Shown: positions 19,306 through 29,198, counted from the first letter of the stretch. The stretch: DNA of 64,000 nucleotides from Bacteroides sp. (GCA_022648295.1 JALCME010000001.1:248001-312000), one strand, 5' to 3'. Notes: a model not told the origin generated them from the sequence alone. Made by a program: numbers and translations.

Positions 19306-20724
19306 TCAGACCAACTGTTGCTGTGGATAGTTCACTAAATAAAGAGTCTCCGTAGCACGGGTAAAAGCCGTGTAAAGCCAACGGAAATAATCAGGAGTAA
19401 GATATTCATCCGTCATATATCCCTGATCAAGAAAAACGTTTTTCCACTGTCCTCCCTGAGCCTTATGGCAAGTCACAGCATAAGCATACTTCACTTGCAG
19501 AGCGTTATAATGCGGGTCAGCTTTCATCTTTTTCATTCGTTCCCGCTTCAAAGAAAGGTCTGAATAATCCTCCAAGACCGCGTAAAACAACTTATCATTA
19601 TCAGCTTTCGACAAAGCCGGTGTTTCGCTATGAAGCGTATCCAGCAACAAGTTGACATCCAACTCCAAATCATTATAATCAGGAAAAACAAGCGTCACGT
19701 CTGCAAAACGAAAGCCATAAAGTTCGTGCGTACGCCGCACTCTCCTCACTACGGCAATCTCTCCATTCGCAATAAAGTCCATCTCTTTGCACTTCTCCGT
19801 CCAATAATAATTGTTCTTTGCAACCATTAACAGATCGCCCACATTCAACTCATCATCCCGCCACAGTATTTGGGCCCGAATACCCTTATTATAAAGATTT
19901 GCACGTTTGTTTGACCGGCACAATACAATCGTCTCAGCCATTCCATCCCGGCCGTAACAAGTATCAAGCGCCTCAATCAATTCATCACCAGGCATCAACT
20001 TTACGTCGGCAAAGCCAGAAACTTTTATCAACGGCAAACCCCCAAAAGCTTCTTCTGCTATCATTTCACGCAAACGGGTGGCATTCCACAAAATACCGGA
20101 AGTTTGCACCTGCCGCACCACTTGTGTCAGATCATGGCAAGTCACTTCCAACCCATACCCTTTCAACGCATCGCCAAACAAAGCCGGACTTAATTCCTCC
20201 CCTACCGGAGACAATTGCGCCGTATCCCCCATAAGTAGTAGACGGCAACCCTCACCGGAATAGACAAACTGAATGAGATCATCCAACAACCGTCCCGTCC
20301 CGAACATTGACCCGGACAAACCCTCATTTGAAATCATAGAGGCCTCATCTACAATATACAGCGTATGAGTTGTAAGATTATCATTAATAGAAAAATTACT
20401 AACTTCATTCGAAAAAGCCTGCTGCCGGTATATCTTCTTGTGAATGGTAAATGCCGAATGACCTGCATAACCTGAAAACACCTTTGCTGCACGCCCCGTA
20501 GGAGCAAGTAACACCACCTTCTGTTCCAACTGATCTATCGTCTTGACCAGTGCCGAAACTAAAGAGGTTTTGCCTGTCCCGGCATACCCCCTAAGGATAA
20601 AAGCCCCATCGCTCCGAGTACCTAACAGAAACTCAGACAACAATTTCACTGCTATTTCTTGTTCAGAAGTTGGTTGATATGGAAAATTTTCCTTAATTCG
20701 CCTTTCCAAATAGTTATTTATCAT
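19306..20724 (-). CDS. RecD-like ATP-dependent DNA helicase
   Basis: A 472-residue SF1B helicase of the RecD2/exonuclease V alpha type. Walker A GYAGTGKTS is at residues 46-54, motif Ia is APTGRAAK, Walker B is IVDEASMI and motif III is LLMGDTAQLSPVG. The UvrD-C-like end contains YAVTCHKAQGGQW and YTAFTRATETLYLVNYP. It lacks the long N-terminal extension of RecD2, and no recB or recC neighbours are present, so it is a stand-alone helicase of the type common in Bacteroidales. The precise role is not defined. Confidence 0.88.
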   Translation of the reverse strand: MINNYLERRIKENFPYQPTSEQEIAVKLLSEFLLGTRSDGAFILRGYAGTGKTSLVSALVKTIDQLEQKVVLLAPTGRAAKVFSGYAGHSAFTIHKKIYRQQAFSNEVSNFSINDNLTTHTLYIVDEASMISNEGLSGSMFGTGRLLDDLIQFVYSGEGCRLLLMGDTAQLSPVGEELSPALFGDALKGYGLEVTCHDLTQVVRQVQTSGILWNATRLREMIAEEAFGGLPLIKVSGFADVKLMPGDELIEALDTCYGRDGMAETIVLCRSNKRANLYNKGIRAQILWRDDELNVGDLLMVAKNNYYWTEKCKEMDFIANGEIAVVRRVRRTHELYGFRFADVTLVFPDYNDLELDVNLLLDTLHSETPALSKADNDKLFYAVLEDYSDLSLKRERMKKMKADPHYNALQVKYAYAVTCHKAQGGQWKNVFLDQGYMTDEYLTPDYFRWLYTAFTRATETLYLVNYPQQQLV

Positions 20725-20776
20725 TTTTACAAAAGAAAAAAGTGATAGGAACTATCGCCATTAAAATTATTTATTT

Positions 20777-20784
20777 TATTTTTG
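20777..20784 (+). promoter_or_regulatory. -7 box for 20819-22827 operon
   Basis: TATTTTTG matches the -7 consensus and lies 34 bases before the first gene of the three-gene group. Confidence 0.5.
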
Positions 20785-20818
20785 CGGTACGAATATAAAC
20801 TAAAAAAACATATTTATC

Positions 20819-21505
20819 ATGAGAAAAGCATTTAATATCATCTTAGGCTTGTGCATATTAGTCTTGATCTATATCTGCTATGCCAGTATTATGGGGCCTA
20901 TTAATTTTGAAAAGGCTAAAAAGAATAGAGAAAAAGCTGTTATTGCGCGCTTAATGGATATTCGGAAGGCACAGCAGGAATTCCGTAACTTGAATCATCA
21001 AAAATATACGGCAAGTTTTGACACTCTGATTTCTTTCGTTAAAAACCAAAAACTTCCATTCATCTTTAAGGCAGGAGTCTTAACCGATAAGCAATTGGAA
21101 GATGGATTGACCGAAGCTAAAGCTAGTAGAATCATTAATGCAGCGAAAAAGAATGGGAACTATGCAGAAGTAAAAAAATGGGGATTGGAAGGCTTCAAAC
21201 GTGATACAATGTGGGTAGCTGTTACAGACACCATTTTCCCAAAAGGATTCAATCCTGATTCTTTGAGATACGTACCTTTCGGCAATGGCAAACAGTTTGA
21301 AATGGCCATTCGCAATGATACGACAAAATCCGGTGCTCCATTCTGTCTATTGGAAGTTAAGACTCCATACGATGTCTATCTTGATGGATTAGATAAGCAA
21401 GAGATTGCAAATCTGAAAGATGTACAAACAAAATTAAATAAATATCCAGGTTTGATGATTGGTAGTTTGGAAACAGCTAATAACAATGCTGGTAACTGGG
21501 AATAA
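20819..21505 (+). CDS. Uncharacterised membrane-anchored protein
   Basis: A 228-residue protein with one N-terminal TM segment (residues 6-26) and a soluble remainder presumably outside the inner membrane. Residues 35-65 form an amphipathic helix containing MDIRKAQQEFRNLNHQKYTASFDTL, reminiscent of pilin-like or pseudopilin N-terminal helices followed by a small globular domain; this resemblance is weak. No catalytic motif is seen. It is the first gene of a run with the DUF3822 gene 18 bases downstream and then rsmD. Confidence 0.6.
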   Translation: MRKAFNIILGLCILVLIYICYASIMGPINFEKAKKNREKAVIARLMDIRKAQQEFRNLNHQKYTASFDTLISFVKNQKLPFIFKAGVLTDKQLEDGLTEAKASRIINAAKKNGNYAEVKKWGLEGFKRDTMWVAVTDTIFPKGFNPDSLRYVPFGNGKQFEMAIRNDTTKSGAPFCLLEVKTPYDVYLDGLDKQEIANLKDVQTKLNKYPGLMIGSLETANNNAGNWE

Positions 21506-21523
21506 TCTCTCCCCTTATACAGA

Positions 21524-22303
21524 ATGATAGAAACAATAGATTTTAACGAATCAGAACAATATACTTTATCCATCCGTCTTAGTACGGATGGATTTTCTTT
21601 TTCTGTATTCAATCCTCTCGTAGAAGAAGGCTTCTATTTCTATGATCATAAAATAGATGAGTCACTATCATTGACAGCCAACCTTAAACAAGCTTTCCGC
21701 GAAATAGAATGGCTAAAACGACCGTATCGGCGTGTTCATGTCCTTATCTCCAACAAACGTTTTACACTTGTCCCATTAGAACATTTTGAAGATGAACAAA
21801 TAGATATGCTTTTCTCCTATAATCATCCGCAGCAAGAAAATGAGCTTGTACTTTATAATATCTTACGAAAGAATAATATTGTTGTATTATTCGGCATAGA
21901 TAAGAGTGCCTACGCATTATTGCAAGAGCAATACCCTAATGCTAAATTTCATTCTCAAGCCAGCCCGCTTATTGATTTGTTTTCCATAAAAAGTAGGTTT
22001 GGTAACAGCCGGAAAATATACGCAAACCTGCAGAACTCCTCTTTTAGTTTATATTGTTATGACCGCGGGCATTTACTCTTGGCTAATTCATTTGCTTGCT
22101 CCAATACGGCGGACCGCATCTATTACTTACTATATACATGGAAGCAATTAGGTTTTGAGCAGGAACGTGATGAACTTCACCTCTGTGGAGATTTGCCAGA
22201 TAAAGAGACATTATTATCCGAACTAAGAAAATTTATCAAACAGGTGTTCGTTATGACCCCTGCTGTAAATCTCGACCTACAAACAATCGTCACATGCGAG
22301 TAA
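21524..22303 (+). CDS. DUF3822 family protein
   Basis: A 259-residue protein recognised as DUF3822, a Bacteroidota-specific family with a probable actin-like ASKHA fold. Typical features are the opening YTLSIRLSTDGFSFSVF, the VLISNKRFTLVP stretch and the central FHSQASPLIDL. No function is established. It overlaps rsmD by ten bases, and this DUF3822-rsmD pairing is conserved in the group, which suggests a link to ribosome biogenesis or simply shared transcription. Confidence 0.78.
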   Translation: MIETIDFNESEQYTLSIRLSTDGFSFSVFNPLVEEGFYFYDHKIDESLSLTANLKQAFREIEWLKRPYRRVHVLISNKRFTLVPLEHFEDEQIDMLFSYNHPQQENELVLYNILRKNNIVVLFGIDKSAYALLQEQYPNAKFHSQASPLIDLFSIKSRFGNSRKIYANLQNSSFSLYCYDRGHLLLANSFACSNTADRIYYLLYTWKQLGFEQERDELHLCGDLPDKETLLSELRKFIKQVFVMTPAVNLDLQTIVTCE

Positions 22304-22827
22304 TAAGTGGAATATATAAAAGAAGAAGATTTGATGTGCCCCGTACCTTTAAAGCACGTCCCACCACCGACTTTGCGAAAGAGAACCTCTTCAACGTATT
22401 GTCCAATCATCTCGACTTCGAAGAAGGACTATCTGCACTCGATCTTTTCAGTGGAACAGGCAGTATAGGACTTGAATTGGTATCACGTGGATGCAACAGG
22501 GTTGTCAGCATTGAAAAAGACCGAGACCACTATGCATTTATCTGTAAAGTGATGCGCGAAGTAAAAACAGAAGCTTGGTTTCCCATCAGAGGTGATGCCT
22601 TCAAATTTATAACACGAAATGATGAACAGTTCGACTTCATATTCGCCGATCCCCCTTATGAACTGAATGGATTAGCATCCTTACCTGACTTGATATTCGA
22701 AAATAATCTACTAAAAGAAGATGGGCTCTTTGTCCTTGAGCACGGTAAAAAGGATAATTTTGAGACTCATCCACATTACATAGAAAAGCGAATATATGGT
22801 AGCGTAAATTTCTCTTTCTTCAAATAA
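22294..22827 (+). CDS. rsmD: 16S rRNA m2G966 methyltransferase RsmD
   Basis: A 177-residue Rossmann-fold methyltransferase that modifies G966 of 16S rRNA in the 30S subunit. It opens MRVISGIYKRRR. The SAM site is LDLFSGTGSIGLELVSRG, the acidic SAM contact VVSIEKD follows, and the catalytic motif is FADPPYEL (D/N-PPY type). Length is normal. The start overlaps the DUF3822 coding region, implying coupled translation. Confidence 0.95.
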   Translation: MRVISGIYKRRRFDVPRTFKARPTTDFAKENLFNVLSNHLDFEEGLSALDLFSGTGSIGLELVSRGCNRVVSIEKDRDHYAFICKVMREVKTEAWFPIRGDAFKFITRNDEQFDFIFADPPYELNGLASLPDLIFENNLLKEDGLFVLEHGKKDNFETHPHYIEKRIYGSVNFSFFK

Positions 22828-22850
22828 AGTGGATCAAATTGGTAGTTATT

Positions 22851-24290
22851 TTAAAGAAGCGGAGCCATCAAACGAACTAAGCTTTCCATAGCTTTTCTCC
22901 ACCAAGGACGCTTTACCCAATTTTTAAGGAATACTGGCATACATTCCCGCTGATCTTGCAAGAATATTTCACGCATTTGGAGGGCTGTTTCCATATCATA
23001 AATAAAAGCATTCACTTCAAAATTATGTTCAAAACTACGAAAGTCTAGATTTGTAGACCCCACAGTAGAAAGTTCGTCATCTGCAACCATTAGTTTAGAG
23101 TGCAAAAAACCTTTTTTATAAAGATAAACTTTAACTCCTGCCCGTAATACATCAGCCAAATAGGAACTAGAGGCCAAAGAGATTAACCGATTGTCTGTTT
23201 TGAGAGGTAACATAAGCCTAATATCAACTCCCGCCAACGCCGCTGTCTGCATGGCAGTCATCACAGCTTCAGTCGGCAAAAAATAAGGAGTCTGCATATA
23301 AAAGTATTTCTTTGCTCCAGAAATGGCCATTACCAATCCTTGCATAATTTCCTTCCACGGGCTAATAGGATCACTCGTAACTATTTGCACCAAGGAAGTA
23401 CCATATGTCCCTAATCTTGGAAAATAGCACGATGAACTAATTAATGTACGATCAACAAAATACCAATCAAGCAAAAAAACAGTTTGCAACCCATGTACAG
23501 CTTTACCTTCCAACAGTATATGCGTATCGCGCCAAATCCCCCATGAGAAGCCACGCATATAGCGTTCTGCCAAATTCATCCCTCCAACAAATCCAACCTT
23601 CCCATCAATGACTACTAATTTCCGATGATTACGATAATTCACTTTACTAGTGAATAACGGAAAACGAACTTTCAAAAAGCTACGAGCTTCAATTCCCGCC
23701 GCACGCATTTCATCAAAAAAATTATTCGGCACATGCCAACATCCAACATCGTCGTAAATAAGACGTACCTCCACACCAGCGCGAGCTTTATCGATAAGTA
23801 CATCACGTACCAGGCGTCCAATAGCATCATCTTCAAAAATATAGAACTCAATATGGATATGCTGTTTTGCCTTCTCCAGTTCCCTTAACAAGGATTGTAA
23901 CATGGAAAGGCCATCCGTATAAGTTTTAATCCGGTTTCCGTCAAAAGGAAATGATTGATTTGTATTGCGAAATAAAGTAATAAGCCTACTATACGCCAAT
24001 GGTAAACTAGAGGTATCTTGTGTCAAGTATTCCGCCATAGGCTTCTTTAGTAGACGGTTATATATTTTTTTCTCAATAATACGTTCACGACGCTGGCTTC
24101 GTCCGAAAAAGGCATAGAAAACTAATCCTACGACAGGTAGGAACATCAGAATCAATATCCATGCAAGTGTCTTCACCGGATTCCGATTATCAAGGATAAT
24201 AACAATAATCGCCCCGATTATAGCGCCAAAGTAAAGGATATCAAAAATGACAGCCGCTATTTGACCCAATATACTATTCCAATCAATCAT
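22851..24290 (-). CDS. cls: Cardiolipin synthase
   Basis: A 479-residue phospholipase-D-superfamily enzyme that condenses phosphatidylglycerol into cardiolipin at the inner membrane. Two N-terminal TM helices (about 10-30 and 38-58) carry the PLDc_N region. The two HKD motifs are HRKLVVIDGKVGFVGGMN and HSKLMVADDELSTVGSTNLD, both complete. It is a single gene between convergent rsmD and the outer-membrane protein gene upstream. Confidence 0.94.
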   Translation of the reverse strand: MIDWNSILGQIAAVIFDILYFGAIIGAIIVIILDNRNPVKTLAWILILMFLPVVGLVFYAFFGRSQRRERIIEKKIYNRLLKKPMAEYLTQDTSSLPLAYSRLITLFRNTNQSFPFDGNRIKTYTDGLSMLQSLLRELEKAKQHIHIEFYIFEDDAIGRLVRDVLIDKARAGVEVRLIYDDVGCWHVPNNFFDEMRAAGIEARSFLKVRFPLFTSKVNYRNHRKLVVIDGKVGFVGGMNLAERYMRGFSWGIWRDTHILLEGKAVHGLQTVFLLDWYFVDRTLISSSCYFPRLGTYGTSLVQIVTSDPISPWKEIMQGLVMAISGAKKYFYMQTPYFLPTEAVMTAMQTAALAGVDIRLMLPLKTDNRLISLASSSYLADVLRAGVKVYLYKKGFLHSKLMVADDELSTVGSTNLDFRSFEHNFEVNAFIYDMETALQMREIFLQDQRECMPVFLKNWVKRPWWRKAMESLVRLMAPLL

Positions 24291-24400
24291 AGAAGCAAAT
24301 ATATAGAAAAAAAAAGAAAAATCTTCTCATTACATATAATTTGATGCTATGTCGCATGGCATATTGAGAAACTTAAAAAGCATAACTCTTTAAATATAAA

Positions 24401-24432
24401 TAAAAAAGGCTGCCTGGCATTTCCAGACAGCC
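24401..24432 (-). terminator. Terminator of the outer-membrane protein gene
   Basis: The imperfect stem GGCTGCCTGG/CCAGACAGCC (24408-24432, one mismatch) around a CATTT loop is followed on the minus strand by TTTTTTA, just past the 24458 stop. Confidence 0.75.
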
Positions 24433-24457
24433 CACGATCATAGTAACTGGTAGGATA

Positions 24458-27376
24458 TTAAAAAGAACGATGGCCTCCCCCAAAGCCCCCGGGACGCCCT
24501 CCTCTAAAGCCTGGCCCATGTATTCTTCTGCTATTTTGCATGCTTTCACGGGCTGCCTTACTTCCAAATAAATTCAAACGATAAATAAAATGTACCATAC
24601 AGTAGCTATTAATTCCGTTATAATTGGAAATAGTACGATAACTAGCTGATAACGAACGAGAAATATTACTCTGCTGCTTCAAGATGTCATACATTTCAAA
24701 ACTAACGGTAGCAGCACCTTTTAAGAACGTTTGTGAAAGTTGTGCATTCCATATCAGTTCATTATCATTCATACTCGCAATATTGTATCCACGGCGACTC
24801 TGATTGGCAATATTAGTTGATAAAGTCATTTGCCAAGGCAATGTGACATTTGTATTGCCACCATAGGAGAACTGATAAGGCTCTTGATTATTGCTTGGCT
24901 GGAGTTTATTCTTCTCAGAGGAATAAGAGATAGAGCCATTTAAACCGAATTCAAACCAATCATTCCGGTAAGCTCCGTTTAAACGTTCTCCTAGCGTAAG
25001 ACCAGTTGTCTTATTCCTATCATCTACTTTAGCCGTTCTATTAAATAAATAGGCAACATTGTTCTGATAATTAATGGTAGAAAACGTATTAATAGTAAAC
25101 TTTTTATTCTTTAACGCTGTGTTATAACCAAACATTCCAAAGGTACTCCAATTCCCATTAATATTTTTAGGAGTTACAGTCTGTCCACCAGTCTGTTCAT
25201 TATATATCGTACTATTACTGATACTGTTTTGTATTGCAGACAAACTAACATGGGCAATAATACTTCGCTGATGATCCGCATTAAAAGTATTATAGAAAAA
25301 ACGGATCGAATGCGTAAATGAAGGTTTCAACCCCGGATTACCAACTCTGATGTTCAAAGGGTTGGAATTATCTACAATCGGCAACAAATTCTCCATACTA
25401 GGTTGGCTAGTACGCCCACGATACGTAAAGCGCAATTGACTCACCTTGGAAAACCGGACGCGCAAGTCCACATTCGGAGCAAAATTGAAAACGGAGCGTG
25501 TAGTGTCAATCATATAATCCCCCCGCTTATAGGAAAGTTTTGAGTTCTGAGGTTGAAAAGACATCCCCATGCTCAACTGATACATTGGACGAATAAAGCG
25601 CAATGAAACCGAAGCGTCATGATTATAATACTGATACTTAGCATACTTACTTAAACTATCTACGGCATAGTCATCATAACCCTCAGGTAGCGGAGATTCT
25701 ATTCCCCACGATGGGAAGTTCTGTAGATCAAATGTTGTTTTATCGCTTTTGCTGTATTTATAAGTAAACTTGTAACTGAATTGCAAGAATGTAGCTCGGG
25801 CAATAGGTTCGCTATAAGTGATCCGCCCGCTATAATTATAATTTCTAGTAGGAGTGGTAATATACTGATTACGAATTAATGTCGAATCCCCGCCCAAATA
25901 ATTTTGCAATTGATAATAATTAGTACTCGATTCAGTGTATTGGTCATTATCATTATTTGTATATCCAAAGCCACCTACAAAGGTTATATTACGTCCCTTA
26001 TTATTTAGTCTACGATTATACTGTAGAGTTGAATTCGTAGAAATACTCTTACTATCAGTGAGTCCATTACTTTGCGTCCCATTCACACGAATATCCTTTA
26101 ACGGATCATCACTATTCAATAAATCCAGTTCTAAATAATCATTTGGATTGGGAACCAAACTATATGGATCTGCATTAAACGTAGCTGATGCAGAAAGCGA
26201 AGCATTATCCGTTTTGCCATATGAAAAACTAGGCCGGAAAATAATATTTGTCAGTGAATCAGGTTTCCATTCCATGCGAAAATCCGCATCAAATGATTTA
26301 TTCTTATTCCGGTTAAAGACATTGGAATTGGAAAATGAACTACTTCCACTTTGCAAAAAACGTTCTTCTGACTTAATATTGCTAATATCAGCATCACTAT
26401 AACTATAACGAGCATTACCTCCTAACTCTAATTTAGGTGTTTCCGTAGCAAAATTAACTCCTATCTCCTTGGGTGCATTCAATCCATTAGCACGATTCCA
26501 ACGAGGGCCTCCTCCTCCACCTGAAAAACCTTGATCATTGACATTATTAGCAGAACTAATGAAAGAGATCTGTGTCTGATCCACAAAACGATTCAACATT
26601 GCACGACCTGCATAGCGATGCTTATTACCTGCAGCAGCATCCAAATTCCCGAACCACCCCTGATTCATTCCTTTCTTTACCGTCAAATCCAGTACAGTTT
26701 CTTCCTCACCATCGTCTATCCCCGTAATACGCGCTAGATCAGACTTCTTATCATAAGTTTTCAATTTATCAATCATATCTACCGGTAAGTTTTTCAAACC
26801 GGTTTTTACATCACCGCCAAAAAACTCTTTGCCATCTACCATGATCTTTTTTAAATCCTTACCATTGATTTTCACATTTCCATCGTCATCAATCTGAGCT
26901 CCGGGAAGTTTCTTTACCAGTTCTTCAAGCATCGCACCTTCCGGCGTGCGATAAGCAGACGAGTTGTAAACCAACGTATCTTCCACAACCTGAACTTGAG
27001 GTGCCTCCGCAGTAACTACTGCTTCAGACAACATCACCGCATCTGTTTTCAAGGTAATTGTTCCTATATTTTTAACGGGCGTCGTTGCAAGTAGATGTAT
27101 CGGTATTAACTTAGGAATAAAACCAATATAGGAAACTTTTAATACATACTTTCCAGCTTTCACTTTAGGAAGCTTAAAACTACCGTTTTGGATAGTAGCG
27201 ATACCCGTCACAAAAGTACTATCCGGTAATGAAAGTAATTGGATCGTAGCTTGAACTGCCGGTCCCTTAGTGTCATCTTCAATGACACGCCCAGAGACCG
27301 TAATATTTGCACTTTGTGGAAAAGCGGAAAGAGTAGTCATAAACATCAATACCATTCCGATAATTGTCTTCTTCAT
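24458..27376 (-). CDS. Outer-membrane beta-barrel protein with carboxypeptidase-regulatory-like domain
   Basis: A 972-residue protein with a signal peptide ending near SAFPQS. A CarboxypepD_reg-like domain follows (residues 25-115, starting VSGRVIEDDTKGPAVQ), then a plug-like region containing LEELVKKLPGAQIDDDGNVKINGK, and a long barrel of the OMP_b-brl_3 type rich in alternating aromatic strands. It resembles TonB-dependent transporters but lacks an obvious TonB box and a SusD partner. The C terminus is a Gly/Arg-rich tail (GFRGGRPGGFGGGHRSF) rather than the usual terminal aromatic strand. Substrate unknown. Confidence 0.8.
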   Translation of the reverse strand: MKKTIIGMVLMFMTTLSAFPQSANITVSGRVIEDDTKGPAVQATIQLLSLPDSTFVTGIATIQNGSFKLPKVKAGKYVLKVSYIGFIPKLIPIHLLATTPVKNIGTITLKTDAVMLSEAVVTAEAPQVQVVEDTLVYNSSAYRTPEGAMLEELVKKLPGAQIDDDGNVKINGKDLKKIMVDGKEFFGGDVKTGLKNLPVDMIDKLKTYDKKSDLARITGIDDGEEETVLDLTVKKGMNQGWFGNLDAAAGNKHRYAGRAMLNRFVDQTQISFISSANNVNDQGFSGGGGGPRWNRANGLNAPKEIGVNFATETPKLELGGNARYSYSDADISNIKSEERFLQSGSSSFSNSNVFNRNKNKSFDADFRMEWKPDSLTNIIFRPSFSYGKTDNASLSASATFNADPYSLVPNPNDYLELDLLNSDDPLKDIRVNGTQSNGLTDSKSISTNSTLQYNRRLNNKGRNITFVGGFGYTNNDNDQYTESSTNYYQLQNYLGGDSTLIRNQYITTPTRNYNYSGRITYSEPIARATFLQFSYKFTYKYSKSDKTTFDLQNFPSWGIESPLPEGYDDYAVDSLSKYAKYQYYNHDASVSLRFIRPMYQLSMGMSFQPQNSKLSYKRGDYMIDTTRSVFNFAPNVDLRVRFSKVSQLRFTYRGRTSQPSMENLLPIVDNSNPLNIRVGNPGLKPSFTHSIRFFYNTFNADHQRSIIAHVSLSAIQNSISNSTIYNEQTGGQTVTPKNINGNWSTFGMFGYNTALKNKKFTINTFSTINYQNNVAYLFNRTAKVDDRNKTTGLTLGERLNGAYRNDWFEFGLNGSISYSSEKNKLQPSNNQEPYQFSYGGNTNVTLPWQMTLSTNIANQSRRGYNIASMNDNELIWNAQLSQTFLKGAATVSFEMYDILKQQSNISRSLSASYRTISNYNGINSYCMVHFIYRLNLFGSKAARESMQNSRRIHGPGFRGGRPGGFGGGHRSF

Positions 27377-27477
27377 GCGTCTGCTTTTAATTTAATCAAC
27401 AATGTCAGGTTTTACACTGCTTCATTTGACGCAAATATCCGGAAAAGGTTTAAGCAACAGGCAACAAATATTATTAA

Positions 27478-27891
27478 TTATCGACGATTATTCTTAAATA
27501 ATCGATCAACTGCCGACTTTTTAATACCAAACTCCAAGCAAAGCACATTTAGAATAAGGAAGATAAGAAAAGAAGAAGAATCCACCGAAAGAAGATCGCC
27601 TTTTCCTACGCGGTAGAGCATGCCTCCAAAAATAAACAATACAGTTAGGAAAATTGCATTGCGAGTGGCTTTATTGCGTATTTGTTCCGTTTCTTTTGTC
27701 TCATTCTTCGTCAAAGCAAATAGAATCATCACTGCACCCAACATCATTAACAATTTAGAACATTCTTTATAAAATAACAAATTCATATCTGTTACTTTTC
27801 CCATCATTGCCATTAAAAAAGGAAGAAATAATGCCAATGCAATAACAACATACCCCAACGGACGACAATATACAGGCAACAAACCTTTCAT
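27478..27891 (-). CDS. Small polytopic membrane protein, unknown function
   Basis: A 137-residue protein with about four hydrophobic segments (near 12-30, 45-60, 78-93 and 104-122). Short charged loops separate them. It has some resemblance to DoxX-like or DUF-type four-helix membrane proteins but I cannot place it firmly. It is divergently transcribed from aroB, sharing a 70-base promoter region. Confidence 0.55.
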   Translation of the reverse strand: MKGLLPVYCRPLGYVVIALALFLPFLMAMMGKVTDMNLLFYKECSKLLMMLGAVMILFALTKNETKETEQIRNKATRNAIFLTVLFIFGGMLYRVGKGDLLSVDSSSFLIFLILNVLCLEFGIKKSAVDRLFKNNRR

Positions 27892-27913
27892 ATTCTATTC
27901 TTATTTTTGTGTA

Positions 27914-27949
27914 CAAAGATAGCTCTTTCACCGAGAAATCCTATCTTTG
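27914..27949. promoter_or_regulatory. Divergent promoters between the membrane-protein gene and aroB
   Basis: A minus-strand TATCTTTG (27914-27921) faces the 27891 start, and a plus-strand TATCTTTG (27942-27949) lies 22 bases before the chosen aroB ATG. The two cores are 20 bases apart, so the promoters must compete or be co-regulated. Confidence 0.6.
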
Positions 27950-27971
27950 CATAGCAAAAAGAGAAAATATC

Positions 27972-29033
27972 ATGAGCAAGCAAGAAGTTATTATATGCGA
28001 AAATCTGGAAGACAATCTGACATATGCTCTGCAAAAACAAAGCTATGACAAACTCTTCATTCTTACTGACACACATACCCACCAACTCTGTCTACCTCAG
28101 CTACAAACGTTGGACATATTGAATAAAGCCGAAGAAATTATGATAGGTGCCAGTGACGTATATAAGACATTAGAAACACTCGCTTCCGTATGGCAAGCAT
28201 TAAGCGAACAGGGCGCCACCCGATATTCCCTACTGATCAATCTAGGTGGAGGGATGGTGACCGATCTTGGAGGCTTTGCAGCTTCTACTTTCAAACGCGG
28301 AATTACTTATATCAATATACCTACCACTTTATTAGCGATGGTAGATGCTTCTGTAGGAGGTAAAACAGGGATTAACTTTAACGGTTTAAAAAATGAAATC
28401 GGAGTATTTGCACCAGCAGCAAGTGTATTACTCGAGACCAGTTTTTTGCGAAGCCTCGATGCCCACAACTTCTTTTCGGGTTATGCTGAAATGCTAAAGC
28501 ACGGACTGATTAGCACACCCGAACATTGGGCTGAACTACTCGCATTTGATACCGAAGAGATGAATTACTCCATACTGAAAACAATGGTAGGTCGCTCCGT
28601 GCAAGTAAAAGAAAATATCGTAAGGCAAGATCCTTTGGAACACGGCATTCGCAAAGCTTTGAACCTCGGGCACACCATCGGACATGCTTTTGAAAGTCTT
28701 GCTCTTGCTGAAAGCCGTCCAATATTGCACGGGTATGCTGTAGCGTGGGGCATCATATGTGAACTCTATTTATCACATATCAAAGTAGGATTTCCTCAAG
28801 ACAAAATGCGTCAAACAATCCAGTTCATTCGCCAAAACTATGGCACTTTCATCTTTAATTGCGATCAATATGAAAGCCTCTATGAACTAATGAAGCACGA
28901 TAAAAAAAATACATCAGGCATCATTAACTTTACTCTATTAAAAAACATAGGAGACATAAGCCTCAACCAAACAGCGGACAAAGAAACCATCTTTGAAACT
29001 TTTGACTTTTATCGAGAATGCATGGGCATGTAA
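27972..29033 (+). CDS. aroB: 3-dehydroquinate synthase
   Basis: A 353-residue NAD- and metal-dependent enzyme converting DAHP to 3-dehydroquinate, the second step of the shikimate pathway. Diagnostic motifs are NLGGGMVTDLGGFAASTFKRGI, LLAMVDASVGGKTGINF, the metal-site Glu in SGYAEMLKHGL and the histidines in NLGHTIGHAFE. The start is set at MSKQEV because a -7 box lies between it and the earlier in-frame ATG at 27909. The tRNA-Pro gene used by the element follows 89 bases downstream. Confidence 0.95.
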   Translation: MSKQEVIICENLEDNLTYALQKQSYDKLFILTDTHTHQLCLPQLQTLDILNKAEEIMIGASDVYKTLETLASVWQALSEQGATRYSLLINLGGGMVTDLGGFAASTFKRGITYINIPTTLLAMVDASVGGKTGINFNGLKNEIGVFAPAASVLLETSFLRSLDAHNFFSGYAEMLKHGLISTPEHWAELLAFDTEEMNYSILKTMVGRSVQVKENIVRQDPLEHGIRKALNLGHTIGHAFESLALAESRPILHGYAVAWGIICELYLSHIKVGFPQDKMRQTIQFIRQNYGTFIFNCDQYESLYELMKHDKKNTSGIINFTLLKNIGDISLNQTADKETIFETFDFYRECMGM

Positions 29034-29080
29034 TTAATAGGATGACTATAGGAACAGCCTTTAAATAATACCCTCAAACA

Positions 29081-29111
29081 TTTGCTTTTTAAAAATAAAG
29101 CAGTACTTTTG
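29081..29111 (+). promoter_or_regulatory. Promoter of tRNA-Pro
   Basis: TTTG (29081-29084), a 19-base spacer and TACTTTTG (29104-29111) match the consensus and lie 11 bases before the tRNA. Confidence 0.75.
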
Positions 29112-29122
29112 CATCCGCAATT

Positions 29123-29197
29123 CGGGGTGTAGCTCAGCCCGGTTAGAGTACGCGTCTGGGGGGCGTGTGGTCGCTAGTTCGAATCTAGTCACCCCGA
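29123..29197 (+). tRNA. tRNA-Pro (anticodon GGG)
   Basis: A 75-base cloverleaf. The acceptor stem is CGGGGTG/CACCCCG, the anticodon stem CGCGT/GCGTG encloses loop CTGGGGG (anticodon GGG), and the T arm contains GTTCGAATC. The discriminator base is A and no CCA is encoded. Its last 13 bases are part of the integration site; the gene is left intact by the insertion. Confidence 0.95.
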
Positions 29198-29198
29198 C
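29185..29198. repeat. attL core (14 bp)
   Basis: CTAGTCACCCCGAC spans the 3' half of the T stem and the acceptor stem of tRNA-Pro plus one following base. An identical copy at 44108-44121 marks the other end of the element. Confidence 0.88.

Noticed and set aside
18956..19330. A 124-codon plus-strand frame after alaS
   Set aside because: It lies over the 22-bp repeat array, overlaps the end of the helicase gene on the other strand, has low-complexity composition and no family likeness. The repeats explain the open frame.
29123..29197. Disruption of tRNA-Pro by the insertion
   Set aside because: The 14-bp duplicated core restores the full 3' end at attL, so the tRNA is intact.
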